64,000 bases of DNA, taken from Adineta ricciae (Eukaryota; Rotifera; Eurotatoria; Adinetida; Adinetidae). Under the pieces are notes generated by a model. It was not told the DNA's origin. It saw only the letters and a list, made by a program, of their open reading frames with translations, and made no database searches. Below, in pieces: positions 1 to 10,654 of the stretch. The stretch's first letter is position 1, and the number at the start of each line of letters is the position of its first letter. A program made the position numbers and the translations under genes. The stretch is from NCBI GenBank assembly GCA_905250025.1, contig CAJNOJ010000010.1, positions 434,001 through 498,000 of the forward strand. The letters are read 5' to 3'.

Positions 1-483
1 GTCGATACTTTTAGCGGATTAACAACTACTCGTATGTTTCGAAGAAGTTTTCTTCGATTGAAATTAACCTAATATTGTAAATTATCTAGGAGAATCATCG
101 GTAGTATCGAAAGCATCTATATTTCAACAATGGTTGACACTGATGAAAAAAGTTCATCCTGACTCGTCACCAACAACGATCTATTGTGATGCGAAACAAT
201 CAGCACTTGATTATCAAACTGCTAAAGTCGAAGTAACAATCATTTGCTTCAAATATTCACACATTTTCCATTATTTTTCATATTTAGATTAGCAAAGCTT
301 TTCAAAAAGGTGGTTTTGGTTTATGGATTGTATGTATTGATCAGTAATTATTTCTATCAAATTCGTTCCTTCATGTTTATTTAGACGAAACCACATGAAC
401 AAGATGAGTTTGATTTATCTTCATCCGATGAAACATTGCCCGAGCAAATCAATCCGAGCATTCCATCTGCAGACGAAAATTAA
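1..483 (+). CDS. 3' end of unrecognised gene (partial)
   Basis: Four exons can be joined in one open frame: 1-31, 90-232, 288-329 and 385-483. The introns are GT-AG and 55-58 nt long, and the stop is TAA at 481-483. The visible part is about 104 residues. It contains FQQWLTLMKKVHPDSS, then a hydrophilic Ser/Asp/Glu-rich tail ending PSADEN. A poly(A) signal AATAAA lies at 657-662. I do not recognise the family, and the 5' part is outside the window. The gene model is well supported by the phase-consistent splices; no function is offered. Confidence 0.6.
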
Positions 484-1236
484 CCAAAATCATATTTCTT
501 TCTATTCGATTTGATTTCCCTGTGATAAACACAATGTATAATTCGTGACGTAGTTCAACAATTCTCTTTTCTATATCTTGTTTGTCTATATGTTTTACGA
601 ATAGGACAGTGTACGCGCTTTATCTATGCAATTCTCGATTGTTTTATTTCGCGTGAAATAAATTCAAGGTTTTTCACCAGTTCTGATCTTCATATGAAAT
701 TCACGATCTCTTTCGAAAGAATAGTTTTGATAAATGTTTACGATCTAATCGGATCGAATGCAATCTTCCGGAATAAACCTGTTTCAGTTTGTTTATTGTA
801 AACTATTATAATCCGAGCCCTCCAATCTGCTTCAATGATTAATCATCTTCGATAGATCTTTATGTGAAAAATATGTATGTTCTATTTGTCCAGATGAGAT
901 TCTTAATTATCTATAAAAGCATCTCGACACATAGAGAAATGTGCTGAACGACGCATCTTAGAATGAATTATGTCTGAGTTGTCATACTTGTGACGTAATA
1001 TCAAAGATCATTTCGTACACGGATACGTGAAGAAGTTAGTCAGTGCATACTGTTGAGTATACAACATGATGACGCAGGTATTTATCGTTGTTTTTCTCGC
1101 AACCCATCATTTGTATTGACAAAAGGTACATAAGAGTGATTAACTCAACCATATCCGATGAAGATTAACCAGCGACGGATAAATACTTAACATACGTGTT
1201 TCTATTCGTTTGTTTCTCAAGTATCGCTTGAAAGAA
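484..1236. other. Intergenic, 3' UTR then promoter side
   Basis: This stretch holds the AATAAA at 657-662 of the preceding gene. A short ORF near 1065 looks like an isolated hydrophobic leader but leads nowhere. No RNA gene or mobile element was seen. Confidence 0.5.
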
Positions 1237-2338
1237 ATGCCATCATTACTCGTAAGTGAATCGTCTAATCTACATCATATTATTCTTACTGTAGTAGTTC
1301 ATTGTTTTCTGTATTGGAATCATTTTCGAAGGAAATAATGCACAATTGTCGTCAGCAGCAAAATTAAGTCAAAGTGTACCGGGTCTGATAACATATCCAG
1401 ATAGTCTTGATTGGCAAACAAATGGCGTTGTTACACCCGTACAAGATTATCTGGATATTTCATATATGAACGCTGTTGTTATGGTTGGTAAGTGAACTTC
1501 TACGATGTAATGACTTTCAATATTGTATTTTTCTTAGAAACGATCGAAAGTCTTCATGCGATCGCTACGGGAACTTTACAACGTGGAAGTATTGCGCGAG
1601 TAATGGACTGTTGTGCTACGAACATGACTTATGGATGCATTAAATCATTTGGTGGAATTTGTACTTACGATGATTATCCGAATGTTCTTGGCAAATGTCA
1701 GACTAGTGCCTGTCAACCATTTGCTTCGGTATGTTTCTAATGATAACTCGTCAGTATCATATGTTTTTCTCATTTTTTTGTATACAAACAAACAGTTTGA
1801 TACAGTTGATGAATATTATGGGCTGAATGATACTGCGCTGTTACAGTTGACACAAAAATCCACGTTATTCGTTGGCTTTTATCCACCTGAGCAGATATTT
1901 TTGCGATACAAAGGAGGTATGACAAATTTGAGGTCAACAGTATCGAAGGACTGGTGTTGCTACAGGTATTTTTCAAGAAACGAACTGTTCTAAAGCGAAC
2001 ACGATGTATGCTCTGCAGTTAGTGGGTTATGACAACACTCAAAAAGGAGACCTGTATTGGACTGCAAAAAATCATTGGGGTGAGTGTAAACGTGTAGAGT
2101 TATTTCTATGTTCGTGTGATTATATTTAGGGAAAGATTGGGGTGAGAGTGGTTATATTCGCATTCTTCGTGGAGCGAATATCTGTGGTTTTGGTTCACTT
2201 GTGTATCAACCAGTTGTGTCGGCAATAACAACAACGGCGAAGTCAATGCCAATAACTACCAATTCGAATGCTAGTCAGCTCGTTTTAACTTTGAAGATAT
2301 TCTTCTTCGTTCTTTTTTTATACACTGCTTATTTATAG
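1237..2338 (+). CDS. Papain-like (C1A) protein lacking catalytic Cys and His
   Basis: Six exons join cleanly: 1237-1251, 1298-1487, 1538-1728, 1796-1916, 1966-2079 and 2130-2338. The product starts with a signal peptide (MPSLLFIVFCIGIIFEG). The peptidase C1 landmarks follow in order: SLDWQTNGVVTPV, ESLHAIATG, YDDYP, GIFQETNCS, LQLVGYD, then KNHWGKDWGESGYIRILRG. The active-site stretch that normally reads QGxCGSCWAFS is replaced by a sequence with no Cys (DYLDISYMNAVV). The catalytic-His position, seven residues before VGY's Tyr, is Tyr. The Asn of KNxWG is kept. The usual propeptide is absent. The C-terminus ends in a hydrophobic run that could be a GPI-attachment signal. This is a secreted or surface pseudo-protease by inference. 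AATAAA at 2341-2346. Confidence 0.8.
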
Positions 2339-2420
2339 AGAATAAAGATCGTATTTTCATATTTCATGCAAAGAATCTTGTCACTCGTGACAACCATTTT
2401 CTTCACTTTTATTTCATTCT

Positions 2421-3353
2421 ATGATGACTTCTTTCACCAAACTATCTCATTGTCATAAATGTTCTATTTGCCCGTGCCCATGTTGTAAAACAAAGTCACC
2501 AACTTGTTCATGTTTGAAACGATCGATTTCCTCGCTATCTCCTCTTTTACCAGACAATCATCCGCCAGATTCTGTACTCATTCTCGTACGGCATGGAACA
2601 AGTGATGATGAATTCAATAAACGTTTTTCTGGTTGGAACGATTGTGATTTATCACTTCTTGGCCAACAGCAAATGTCCCAGACAGGTCGAGTTCTTCGAC
2701 AAGCGAACTTATCTATTGATATCTGTTTTACAAGTCTACTCAAACGAGCTAGCAAATCTCTATTTATTATTCAAGAAGAAATCGATCATCTCTGGGCGCC
2801 GACATATAACATTTGGCGCTTGAACGATCGCATGCTTGGTAATCTCACTAGTTTCCATCAGGATAGAGCCGAATCTCTCTTTGGTCAACATCAAATCAGA
2901 CAATGGCTCACTCAACCTAATCTGGCTCCTCCGCCATTCTCAAGTCCACGCACGAAAGATCCTCGATTCGCCCACCTTCACCGCTACTCGTCTTTTTCTT
3001 CATCAACAGAAACACTCATCGATGTTCATAAACGAGTTCAACCTTTCGTTTATGATCAACTTCTCAATCATCTTCACCGTCGTGAAAATGTTCTTCTTGT
3101 CACCCATGCAGATATCATCAAAACAATCATTCGTCTCATTCACAGCCACACCCCTGACTACTGCCACGATCATGAAATTCCTATAAGTACACCAATTATC
3201 TTTCAATTCTCACTTGACATAAATTCATTTTACAATGCCTATTATTTATCAACGACATTATTTGAAAACAATACAGATCATCCATATCAACTGTTTCCTA
3301 CTGGTTTCGAACGTATCAAAACGGCTTCACAGTACAGTACTCATTCGCTCTGA
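2421..3353 (+). CDS. Phosphoglycerate-mutase-like histidine phosphatase, Cys-rich N-terminus
   Basis: Single-exon ORF of 310 residues. The match to 2,3-bisphosphoglycerate-dependent phosphoglycerate mutase runs through LILVRHG (phospho-acceptor His58), FSGWNDCDLS, FTSLLKRA, TWRLNER-like WRLNDRMLGNLT, and VLLVTHA (second His229). The acid/base Glu of the family (RLNER) is Asp136 here, and the AHGNS motif has become THADI. The first 32 residues carry ten Cys (CHKCSICPCPCC then CSC), which is not part of the family fold and suggests palmitoylation or metal binding. The gene lacks introns while its neighbours have them, which may reflect retroposition or transfer. Activity as a true mutase is doubtful; a phosphatase or regulatory role is possible. 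Confidence 0.75.
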   Translation: MMTSFTKLSHCHKCSICPCPCCKTKSPTCSCLKRSISSLSPLLPDNHPPDSVLILVRHGTSDDEFNKRFSGWNDCDLSLLGQQQMSQTGRVLRQANLSIDICFTSLLKRASKSLFIIQEEIDHLWAPTYNIWRLNDRMLGNLTSFHQDRAESLFGQHQIRQWLTQPNLAPPPFSSPRTKDPRFAHLHRYSSFSSSTETLIDVHKRVQPFVYDQLLNHLHRRENVLLVTHADIIKTIIRLIHSHTPDYCHDHEIPISTPIIFQFSLDINSFYNAYYLSTTLFENNTDHPYQLFPTGFERIKTASQYSTHSL

Positions 3354-3641
3354 TATATGAATCATTGCACATCCATTACCTTCTCGATTCAATCGTAAAA
3401 ATAAATGTCACCGACGACTATAAAACAGAAGACCCTACTTTCTTATTGATATTGTCTTTCGATCATCATAGTTACCTTCCATATATCCTCGATAAATATC
3501 ACTCACAAATCTTTCTTATCTGTTGTGTACTCTGAAACTGCTGTCAAACATGGTAACAATTATTATTTATTCTTATTGTTATCGTTGTTATAAGCAGTCA
3601 TCTAGGAAGGGTGAGACAGTCATTTCAAGAGCATTTACATC

Positions 3642-4430
3642 ATGGATGATTGCTTATTATCTGACGAACAGTGGAGTGAACTCTCTCGAGCAATTTATGT
3701 TTACGATCAACAGGGTGACCGAACCACGCTTAATCAAGTTTTGGGTAGAATACATGTTGAGAATTTGGCCAATTTCGTTGATTTTCTTTTCGTAGTTTTC
3801 ATTCTGAAAAGTCTCGTGGAATCAATCGATGATCAAGATGATCCAACTGCAACTCCTAACAAAAATGACGAAGATTTTATCGAAAAGCAACTTGTCATCG
3901 CACTCATTGAATGTGAACTTGCTGAACTCATCGATGCGAATAGTTCGTCTTCATAGAATACATAGACGAAGAAGTTCATTGTTCGTTTGTATTTGTTCAG
4001 ATTGTCCAAGGTGGTGTTGTCGACAGCGCCGACAACGAATTCAACCGTTCGTTCGCAACACTCATCGGTTCTCTGATTACCTGATCAATTTAGCAAGGGC
4101 AAAAGCATTTGATAATACGAACAGTGGTTTCATTTCTAAAGAACAGATTCAGTAAAGTATCTTCTCTTTTCTGATTTGGAAGGATTAATTGAATGATTTC
4201 TAGAACTTGCTTTGGCGCACATATAAGTGAACGGAAAATGGCAGAATTATTGCAATTTGCTGAAACTAAAGATAGTAAGACGAATTCTAAAATTGCAAAC
4301 TAAAATCTTTTTTGTGCACTGTGTCTATAGATGGACATATCAATTACAGAGGTATGACTGATAGATTTTCTTGTTAGAAACCAACTTTCCATTTGTAGAG
4401 TTTGCAGCAATGGTACTAATCACGAAATGA
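3642..4430 (+). CDS. EF-hand (calmodulin-like) protein with degenerate loops
   Basis: Five exons fit one frame: 3642-3942, 4001-4151, 4204-4274, 4331-4351 and 4399-4430, giving 191 residues. The C-terminal half resembles the last two EF-hands of calmodulin: AFDNTNSGFISKEQ and KDNGHINYREFAAM, ending VLITK. Position 12 of the first of these loops is Gln instead of Glu, and the second begins with a non-canonical residue, so calcium binding may be weak. The N-terminal half (SDEQWSELSRAIYVYDQQGD) looks like a decayed EF-hand. One exon is only 21 nt. The first donor (GTTCGT) is weak, so the join at 3942/4001 is the least certain. Confidence 0.6.
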
Positions 4431-5174
4431 TCAATTCATTTGTTTGTAGCCGATAATTAATGCTGAAAAATAAAAAGAATAAAGACTCAATGTTTCTTCA
4501 TCGAACTATTTCTTTTTCATGGATTTTTTTTCATAATACAGACAACATTAATTGTTGCATATTCTGCAGTCTCAGCAAGACGTTCATATTTCAAAATATC
4601 TATCTATATATACAAGTAGTGTTCATCTGTTGGATTCGTTGAGCCTTTTCTGAAAGACTTTTCCGAATGCTGAACACATTCAGAGACTTCGAAAGAGAAA
4701 AAGCGCAGTGCGATTCCTACTATAGTGCTCAACTGAATCATGGCACTATGTCACACACTAGAATGAATAGGATAGAGAGGATTTTTTAGGAATCAGACCG
4801 ATTAGCCATTTGTCAGTGGATAATTCTCCAGCACTAACTATGTTAACTGAAAAATTCATCGCTCAACGCCTAGTCAGACGGCCAACCATTCACCTTTATC
4901 ATCTGTTTTTTTTCACATCACGCGCATGGAAATTTTCATAAATGCTTTACTAAGTCGCTCATAGACGGACGATATACAGTAGACTACTTGAAAAGTTTGA
5001 ACATTCGTCTGTGTCTTCCAGCGACAAACCGATTCTTTTCTCTCCTGTCAACAAAATGATACCTTGTCGAATATTTCCATTGAGGAATATCCTTTCGTCA
5101 AATCCCTTTCAAAATTATCAGAAGCCTGACAAGGTTATTCTAAGCGTACACTTTAGGATTAATCTAGCATTTAA

Positions 5175-5542
5175 ACGCCTAGTCGTTCGTCGAACTACCT
5201 CCGGTCGGTCACTCACGGCTAGCCGTTGACGCACATGATCAGTTTTCATAGTTTTTCCATATAAAGAAGTAGCTCGTTCGTACTGAGTCGATCTCTGATC
5301 GAAGTTATCAAAACCCTTCGTAACTGTGTAGTTTAAAGTACATATTCTATTGCTCTGTTCAATTTGTAGCGCTGATAATGTGCAATCCCTATTCTCGAAG
5401 CTCGAAAGTACATAAATTATGTCCGTTCAAAAACCATTGATTTTCGTTAAGACAGTGATAAATCTCATCTTTCAAGTAATTTTCAAAATAAACGTCTAGT
5501 CGTTCGTCGATCTCCCTCCGGTCGGTCACTCACGGCTAGCCG
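5175..5542 (+). repeat. Two 51-bp direct repeats with palindromic end
   Basis: Copies at 5175-5225 and 5492-5542 share ACGYCTAGTCGTTCGTCGA, CTCCGGTCGGTCACTCACGG and then CTAGCCG, with few differences. Each ends in CGGCTAGCCG, a perfect 10-bp palindrome. Copy spacing is 317 bp. Source unknown. Confidence 0.8.
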
Positions 5543-6101
5543 CTGCCATGCTGTCTCTGTTATTCCTTTCGCCTTCGATCGACTTTCAGACTGAACGATT
5601 GGGCTTTCTTTTATTGTCGCTTCTACAGTCATGATCTCCTATTCATTCGACTACCCAAAGAAACTAGATAAGAAATTCTTATTGTATGATTTGCTTCGAA
5701 GCCAACATCCTTCATAGCGCTGCATGTGTTCAGAATACTGTTTCTACAGTCCACGCATCTGTAATTACTAAGATGGAACTCCACCGACGGGTATATTACT
5801 TTGTGAACTACTTCTACTAAATTCCCATAAAAAGACAAGATGTATGTAGCCTAAAAAGCAAAGATGATACTCAGCTCACATCACTTTTTCGGATTTCTTC
5901 AATTAGAAACATCATTATGTACAATGCATTAGATCTTTTCGTGTAAGTTCTTGAGCTACTATCTTTGTACATATGACGTCCGTGGATAGCGTTCAGCTCA
6001 CCATCTTCTACAAAAGATTTTAGAACAGATAAAGAAAAATATCTCCTTTGTAAAGAGAAAGGAACAAGCCCAGGCTCAGCGAATAAAACGAAATTCACCC
6101 T

Positions 6102-6490
6102 CAACTTCGAATTTCTCGACGTCAGAAATCCTTCGGTCTACTCTGAAAATGGATGTTGATAAGTCGTGATTAGTTAATGAAAAATTAATAATTAGTTAAG
6201 AAACACTAACCTCAGATTCGAGATCCTCGACCCTGATTACCCTTCGGTCGACCCTTACTTGACAACGAAGAAAACTTTCACCGCTTAATTAGCTAATGAG
6301 CTAATTAGAATTTCGAGAAACTAACCTCGGATTCGTGATCCTCGACCTCGAAAACCCTTCGGTCAACCCTTATAAAAAAATATCTTTTTGCAAAAAAGTG
6401 AACCGTTGTCGCAAAAAACAGTACAGATAGTTTTTACGGAAAAACTAATATCGGATTCGTGATCCTCGACCTTGATTACCCCAGGTAAAT
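6102..6490 (+). repeat. Four degenerate tandem units, ~106-124 bp period
   Basis: Units begin near 6102, 6208, 6323 and 6447. The shared core reads CTCGGATTCGTGATCCTCGAC, or close to it, followed by CCCTTCGGTC in the first three. Spacing is 106, 115 and 124 bp. The intervals contain AATTAGTTAA-type sequence. This looks like a decayed satellite or the end of a mobile element. Confidence 0.65.
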
Positions 6491-6639
6491 CATTTCCGTA
6501 TGGTTATCTCTATGGTTTCATTGGTTTATAAGAAGCTGCAACTTGATTGGATTGAAAAACTCGCAATCTGATTGGATTGGACGAACTCACAAACTTTTAG
6601 GTTTTGAGCCACCGATTTTAGAACGCTATAACCCTTTCT

Positions 6640-7236
6640 TTCAGAAAAGGGAACAACAGTCGATCGATTAATTGAAATTTTCAATTATGATATTCTAGAA
6701 TTAAATCCTTTGAAACAAAAACTTGGTTATGTTTCAACAAATGGAAATTTTTATCCCCGACTTGGTTATCGAAGTTCACTTGATCGTTTATTATTGTTAG
6801 TAAAGACGAAAATGAATTTACGTATGAATAGTTTAGTTGTACCTGCTAATCACATCGAATATGACATTGCACAAAAATTAACAGAATTGTGGGAAAATAC
6901 TCCTACTGTATCAAATCATAATAATGCTCCTATTCTTATTTCATGGATTAAAAATATTGTTGAAAATCTGAAAAGACCAAAGAATAAATTTAGTTATGAT
7001 CATCATATTCAACAATTTGCTCTTCTATTATTAATTCTTGGTAGTCGAAATTGCTATGAATTTCTTCGGTTGAACTTATATGGAGCATTACCTCATATTA
7101 CCAATTTAGAATTATTGAAGGACAGTTCAGATTTGATTTATTACAAGAATATTTACAGTTACATGATAATAAATACGTATTTTCATCGGAAGATTCAACT
7201 CATTTAATAAAATCATGTGAATATATCTGATGAAAT
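6640..7236 (+). pseudogene. Transposase-like fragment, frameshifted
   Basis: An open frame runs from about 6650 to near 7130. It contains FYPRLGYRSSLDRLLLLVK, then HHIQQFALLLLILGSRNCYE and FLRLNLYGALPHITNLELLK. After a one-base shift near 7130 the sense frame continues as FDLLQEYLQLHDNKYVFSSE, DSTHLIKSCEYI, and then two stop codons. The layout (AYEFL-like, ALP.I..L, then a SEDxT stretch) recalls P-element/THAP-type transposase proteins common in rotifer genomes; that family call is from memory and tentative. The shift and stops suggest a dead copy. No terminal inverted repeats were found. Confidence 0.45.
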
Positions 7237-7882
7237 CGAGGACTTATTTGAACGAAATCATCATAAGATATAGATTCTTTTTTACACAAACATTGTAAGT
7301 TTACATATTTATTTTGAAGATTTTTGTAAACAAATTGATTTTGTACGATAATTGTTGTCTTTTCTGTTGGATTTTGAATAGAACTATGTGTTGTTAGAAT
7401 AATCAAAGGTATCATTAGAATAACAATGCACCAATCACTTGATAAAATCTGCAGTAGAATAATTAATGGATCTGATGATCCTGTAAGAAACATTTGCCAT
7501 TTGAGAACTTTAGCTCGTACATTATTCGACAACAATTTTATTAGCATGTTAAAATATTTTAAACGATTCTGATAAAATACACTGTTATACCGTGATATTC
7601 AACTAGAATTAAATAGGATGACTATTGATAATAAAATTCTTTCGTCAGTTAAAACATGGAAACGAACTATTTTATTTCTTTTTTTTAATTGAGGATATGC
7701 ACTAGTAAGCAATCATTCAGTTTCCTGAAATAATAATCGCATCTTACTATTTAAGTTTTCATAAATGATGTCCGATAAAAATTGCATTGTTCTTTATGAA
7801 TTTACATCGAAGTAAATCATGATCATTTTATTTTAAAAAAGAAAAGATTACAACAACAGTTATTGATACACTAATACGACAA
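7237..7882. other. Intergenic, AT-rich
   Basis: This lies downstream of the transposase-like fragment and of the convergent ATPase gene. An antisense ORF at 7200-7547 has no family features. Nothing else was seen. Confidence 0.4.
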
Positions 7883-9076
7883 CTAATTTTCTTCTGTATT
7901 GCCTTGATTGTAAATTTCAGCTAATGTCATCGGTTCAGTAATATTTTCTTGACCAAAACCTAATTTATCTGATAAAATCTTTGCACTTTCAAGATCAAGT
8001 TTATTAAATTCATAATTGGCAATTAATCGACCTTTTCGTAATAGAGCTGGATCAATAATTGTTAAATCACAATTAAATGTTGCAATTATTTGTTGATGCA
8101 TAGCATCACCTAATAAACCATCGGATAAATTCAAAAGATTGGCAACAGCTTGTGATGGTGTTGTTGTTTCACTTCGATCTTTAATGATATTTTCAGCATC
8201 TTCAATAATTAAAATTGCATTTTGGTATTCCATAAGAAATGGAAGAAATTGTGGTGAAGAAATTTCTTTAGCCATATCTGGTGGAACATAAATTAATGTT
8301 TTATCTTCAACTTCTTGAATAAGATATCGAATATAATGTGTTTTTCCTGAACCTGGAATACCATGGAGAAGAACAATACCTTTGGAATCTTTTGTATTGA
8401 GATTTCTAAGAATTTTATCATGAATAGATACAAATTTTTTACCATAATGAAGAGCAAGATCAGTAATTAATGGTTTTTTAATTTTGATTGAACTGAGATA
8501 AAAACCACATGAATTACGACAAACCATTTGTAAAGTACATGATTTTGACGAGAAAACAGTCATTTCTTTGAATTGACTAGATAAATCATCAACTAATGAA
8601 TCATGTTTTGGTAGATAATAAATTTTAATTATCTGAGAAACAAGAAAATAATTATCAGAATGATCAGCTGTAAGTTTATTGGGATTTTTAATATCATCAT
8701 CAAAATATGATTGATCAAAATGAATCATAATACCATTACCAAGATCAATTAAACGAGAATTGGAATAACTTTTCTTAATTTTTCGATTATATCTTCGTAA
8801 AATACAATCTTTATTGATATCATGATGATATTGATCACGAAGATAATTTAGAATAGTTGTTACATGATAATAAAGAGCATCATCATCCGTCTGACATTCC
8901 ATCATTGATGGATACATTTGATATTTACCAAGAAAAAGTCGAAGTACTGGTATTTCACTGTAACGATTTTCTGGACCAAATGAAAGATAACCATCGGTAC
9001 TAACATCAGAACAAGCACCAGCATATGACGCATCGTTACTGATACCATTGACCATTGTTTGACTTTTTTCAGGCAT
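7883..9076 (-). CDS. AAA ATPase, bacterial-type, intronless
   Basis: Single-exon ORF of 397 residues. The C-terminal AAA module has Walker A GIPGSGKT (239-246), then YVPPDMAKEISSPQFLPFL, Walker B ILIIEDAE (288-294), an SDGLLGD segment, a sensor-like IIATFN, and RKGRLIANYEF (arginine finger and box VII, about 347). The N-terminal 200 residues are unrecognised. The order ISSPxFxPFL, LIIEDAE, LNLSDGLL, RKGRL is what I associate with uncharacterised bacterial and phage AAA proteins more than with animal Bcs1 or katanin. The lack of introns and the bacterial look make horizontal acquisition likely, but this is inference. No partner protein is adjacent. Confidence 0.8.
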   Translation of the reverse strand: MPEKSQTMVNGISNDASYAGACSDVSTDGYLSFGPENRYSEIPVLRLFLGKYQMYPSMMECQTDDDALYYHVTTILNYLRDQYHHDINKDCILRRYNRKIKKSYSNSRLIDLGNGIMIHFDQSYFDDDIKNPNKLTADHSDNYFLVSQIIKIYYLPKHDSLVDDLSSQFKEMTVFSSKSCTLQMVCRNSCGFYLSSIKIKKPLITDLALHYGKKFVSIHDKILRNLNTKDSKGIVLLHGIPGSGKTHYIRYLIQEVEDKTLIYVPPDMAKEISSPQFLPFLMEYQNAILIIEDAENIIKDRSETTTPSQAVANLLNLSDGLLGDAMHQQIIATFNCDLTIIDPALLRKGRLIANYEFNKLDLESAKILSDKLGFGQENITEPMTLAEIYNQGNTEEN

Positions 9077-9830
9077 TCTCTGGTAGCAAGTAATGACGAG
9101 AAGAAAATATGCACTTGCTTTTATACTGTCAATTGCAAATTGAGCTTATTCATACTCAGTTGTGAAAGAACAGAAAAAAACACGTAAATTGTTTGTCATA
9201 TGAGTCAATATCGTGGCAACGCGTTGGCGTCAAATTTAGATGAATATAATTCTACTAAGATAAAACATTTCGAATTGAGGATGAAATTATTCTATTTATC
9301 TTCGTAAAATGAATCGTTCGATAAAAAAAAAGAACATGCCATAGGATACTAAGAACTGCACATACACATGTAAAGATTCGATGATAGTTATAACTTTTTA
9401 GTAATGAAATCGTGAATGATATAGTGAAAAAAAAAATTATTCAAGAATACATTTGAATAAGAGTTAACAATACCAGTTTCGATACAAAAATGCATCGGTA
9501 TATAGTTTATGATCTGTACTTTTGAGTCATTTTTTGATAAAGACAAAATGTTTTTATATACTGAGTAATTCTTAAATAAGAAAAGGAATATTTAAATTAA
9601 GAAAAGCCTATTTCCCACAGGTGGAGTTTATACTTCCATTTAGACGAAATGATGTGTACGGTTAATTTGTTTATGTAGAATCGAATCATCTATTATTCGT
9701 TTGATTTGATAGAAAAAAAACAAACACGTATTTAATTCGTACTGGTATTATTTTATTCGTACAAACTACTAAACTAGTTACGGTATGCCGAAAAAAAATA
9801 GTGCTATTTTCTTTGATTAACTTTGCATCA
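9077..9830. other. Intergenic, promoter side of the AAA ATPase
   Basis: AT-rich DNA. Read on the minus strand, a TATA-like element (GACAGTATAAAAGC, near 9118-9131) sits about 45 bp upstream of the ATPase ATG. No other feature was seen. Confidence 0.35.
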
Positions 9831-9837
9831 TTTAGGA

Positions 9838-10343
9838 CGCTTATAGTAATTTAACGAAACCAATACAAACATTGGGACTTTCAGCTGGCTTAGTGTTCAG
9901 TATCTTTCAATTAATTCTTATGATATGTGTATCGGACATCCTCAATATGCTGAATTTGATAAAGAATCCAACTGTCTTGTATCTTCTAGTGAGAAAAATG
10001 AATCAACTTAATTGTGTGAATCGATATAAATGTCTCCATCAACTACTAATAAATATATCAATTTGTGGTATTCGTCTTACAAATTCTATCGTCATGGGAG
10101 CTATATGTGACACTCTGTATGCTTGGTGGTTTAATTACATTAATTATGCTTAATTGTTGTTTCTGTTTCAAAAAGATCAAACCAACTTTTTTTCGTGTTA
10201 AATCAAGCGACGATCCAATAGAAATATATGGATGTGTGGATCATAATACACTTCTTATTTATGGAACATTTATTTGGTCAATGGCTTTCTTTCTTGGACT
10301 CGTATATATGCTGATTGAACCATATTGGAACATGTATATCTAG
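9838..10343 (+). CDS. Possible membrane protein, gene model unresolved
   Basis: Two overlapping open frames, 9838-10153 and about 10057-10343, both encode hydrophobic helices (GLVFSIFQLILMICVSDIL, then LCMLGGLITLIMLNCCFCF and LIYGTFIWSMAFFLGLVYML). A splice acceptor-like TTTAG precedes 9838. The frames could be exons of one multi-pass protein joined by an intron I cannot place, or a frameshifted remnant. No family was recognised. Confidence 0.3.
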
Positions 10344-10654
10344 TTTGTTTGTTTTTTTTCTTATATAAAGAAGTGTTTTGCTTCCATTTCATGTATTTGA
10401 TTAGCTATATTAAGAGTTGGACTGTTGAATTTCGTTCGAATGAGAATAAAGATATAAAAGAGAACAGTCAATTTTTCAATCTATCCACTCATTGATCAAT
10501 GCTTTTTTTGTTTATCTTCAATTCGCTATTGAATAAAGCCAGAGAAACAATACAGGGCAATATAGAATATATAAAATAGACGGTGAACTTGCTTTTATAC
10601 GAGATTATTTCTAGTCAGAATTATTTTATTATGACGAGTGAAATTTTTATCTTC

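Larger units (their letters stand above)
4431..6640. other. Non-coding region with dispersed repeats
   Basis: No convincing coding exon is visible over 2.2 kb. The region holds two copies of a 51-bp repeat (5175-5225, 5492-5542) and four degenerate units about 106-124 bp apart (6102-6490). It ends at the transposase-like fragment, so it may be the remains of mobile DNA. Confidence 0.5.

Noticed and set aside
1065..1118. Short leader-like ORF upstream of the papain-fold gene
   Set aside because: 17 residues followed by a stop, with no donor site joining it to the next exon.
7200..7547. Minus-strand hydrophobic ORF of 115 residues
   Set aside because: It lies in AT-rich DNA after the transposase-like fragment and has no recognisable motif.
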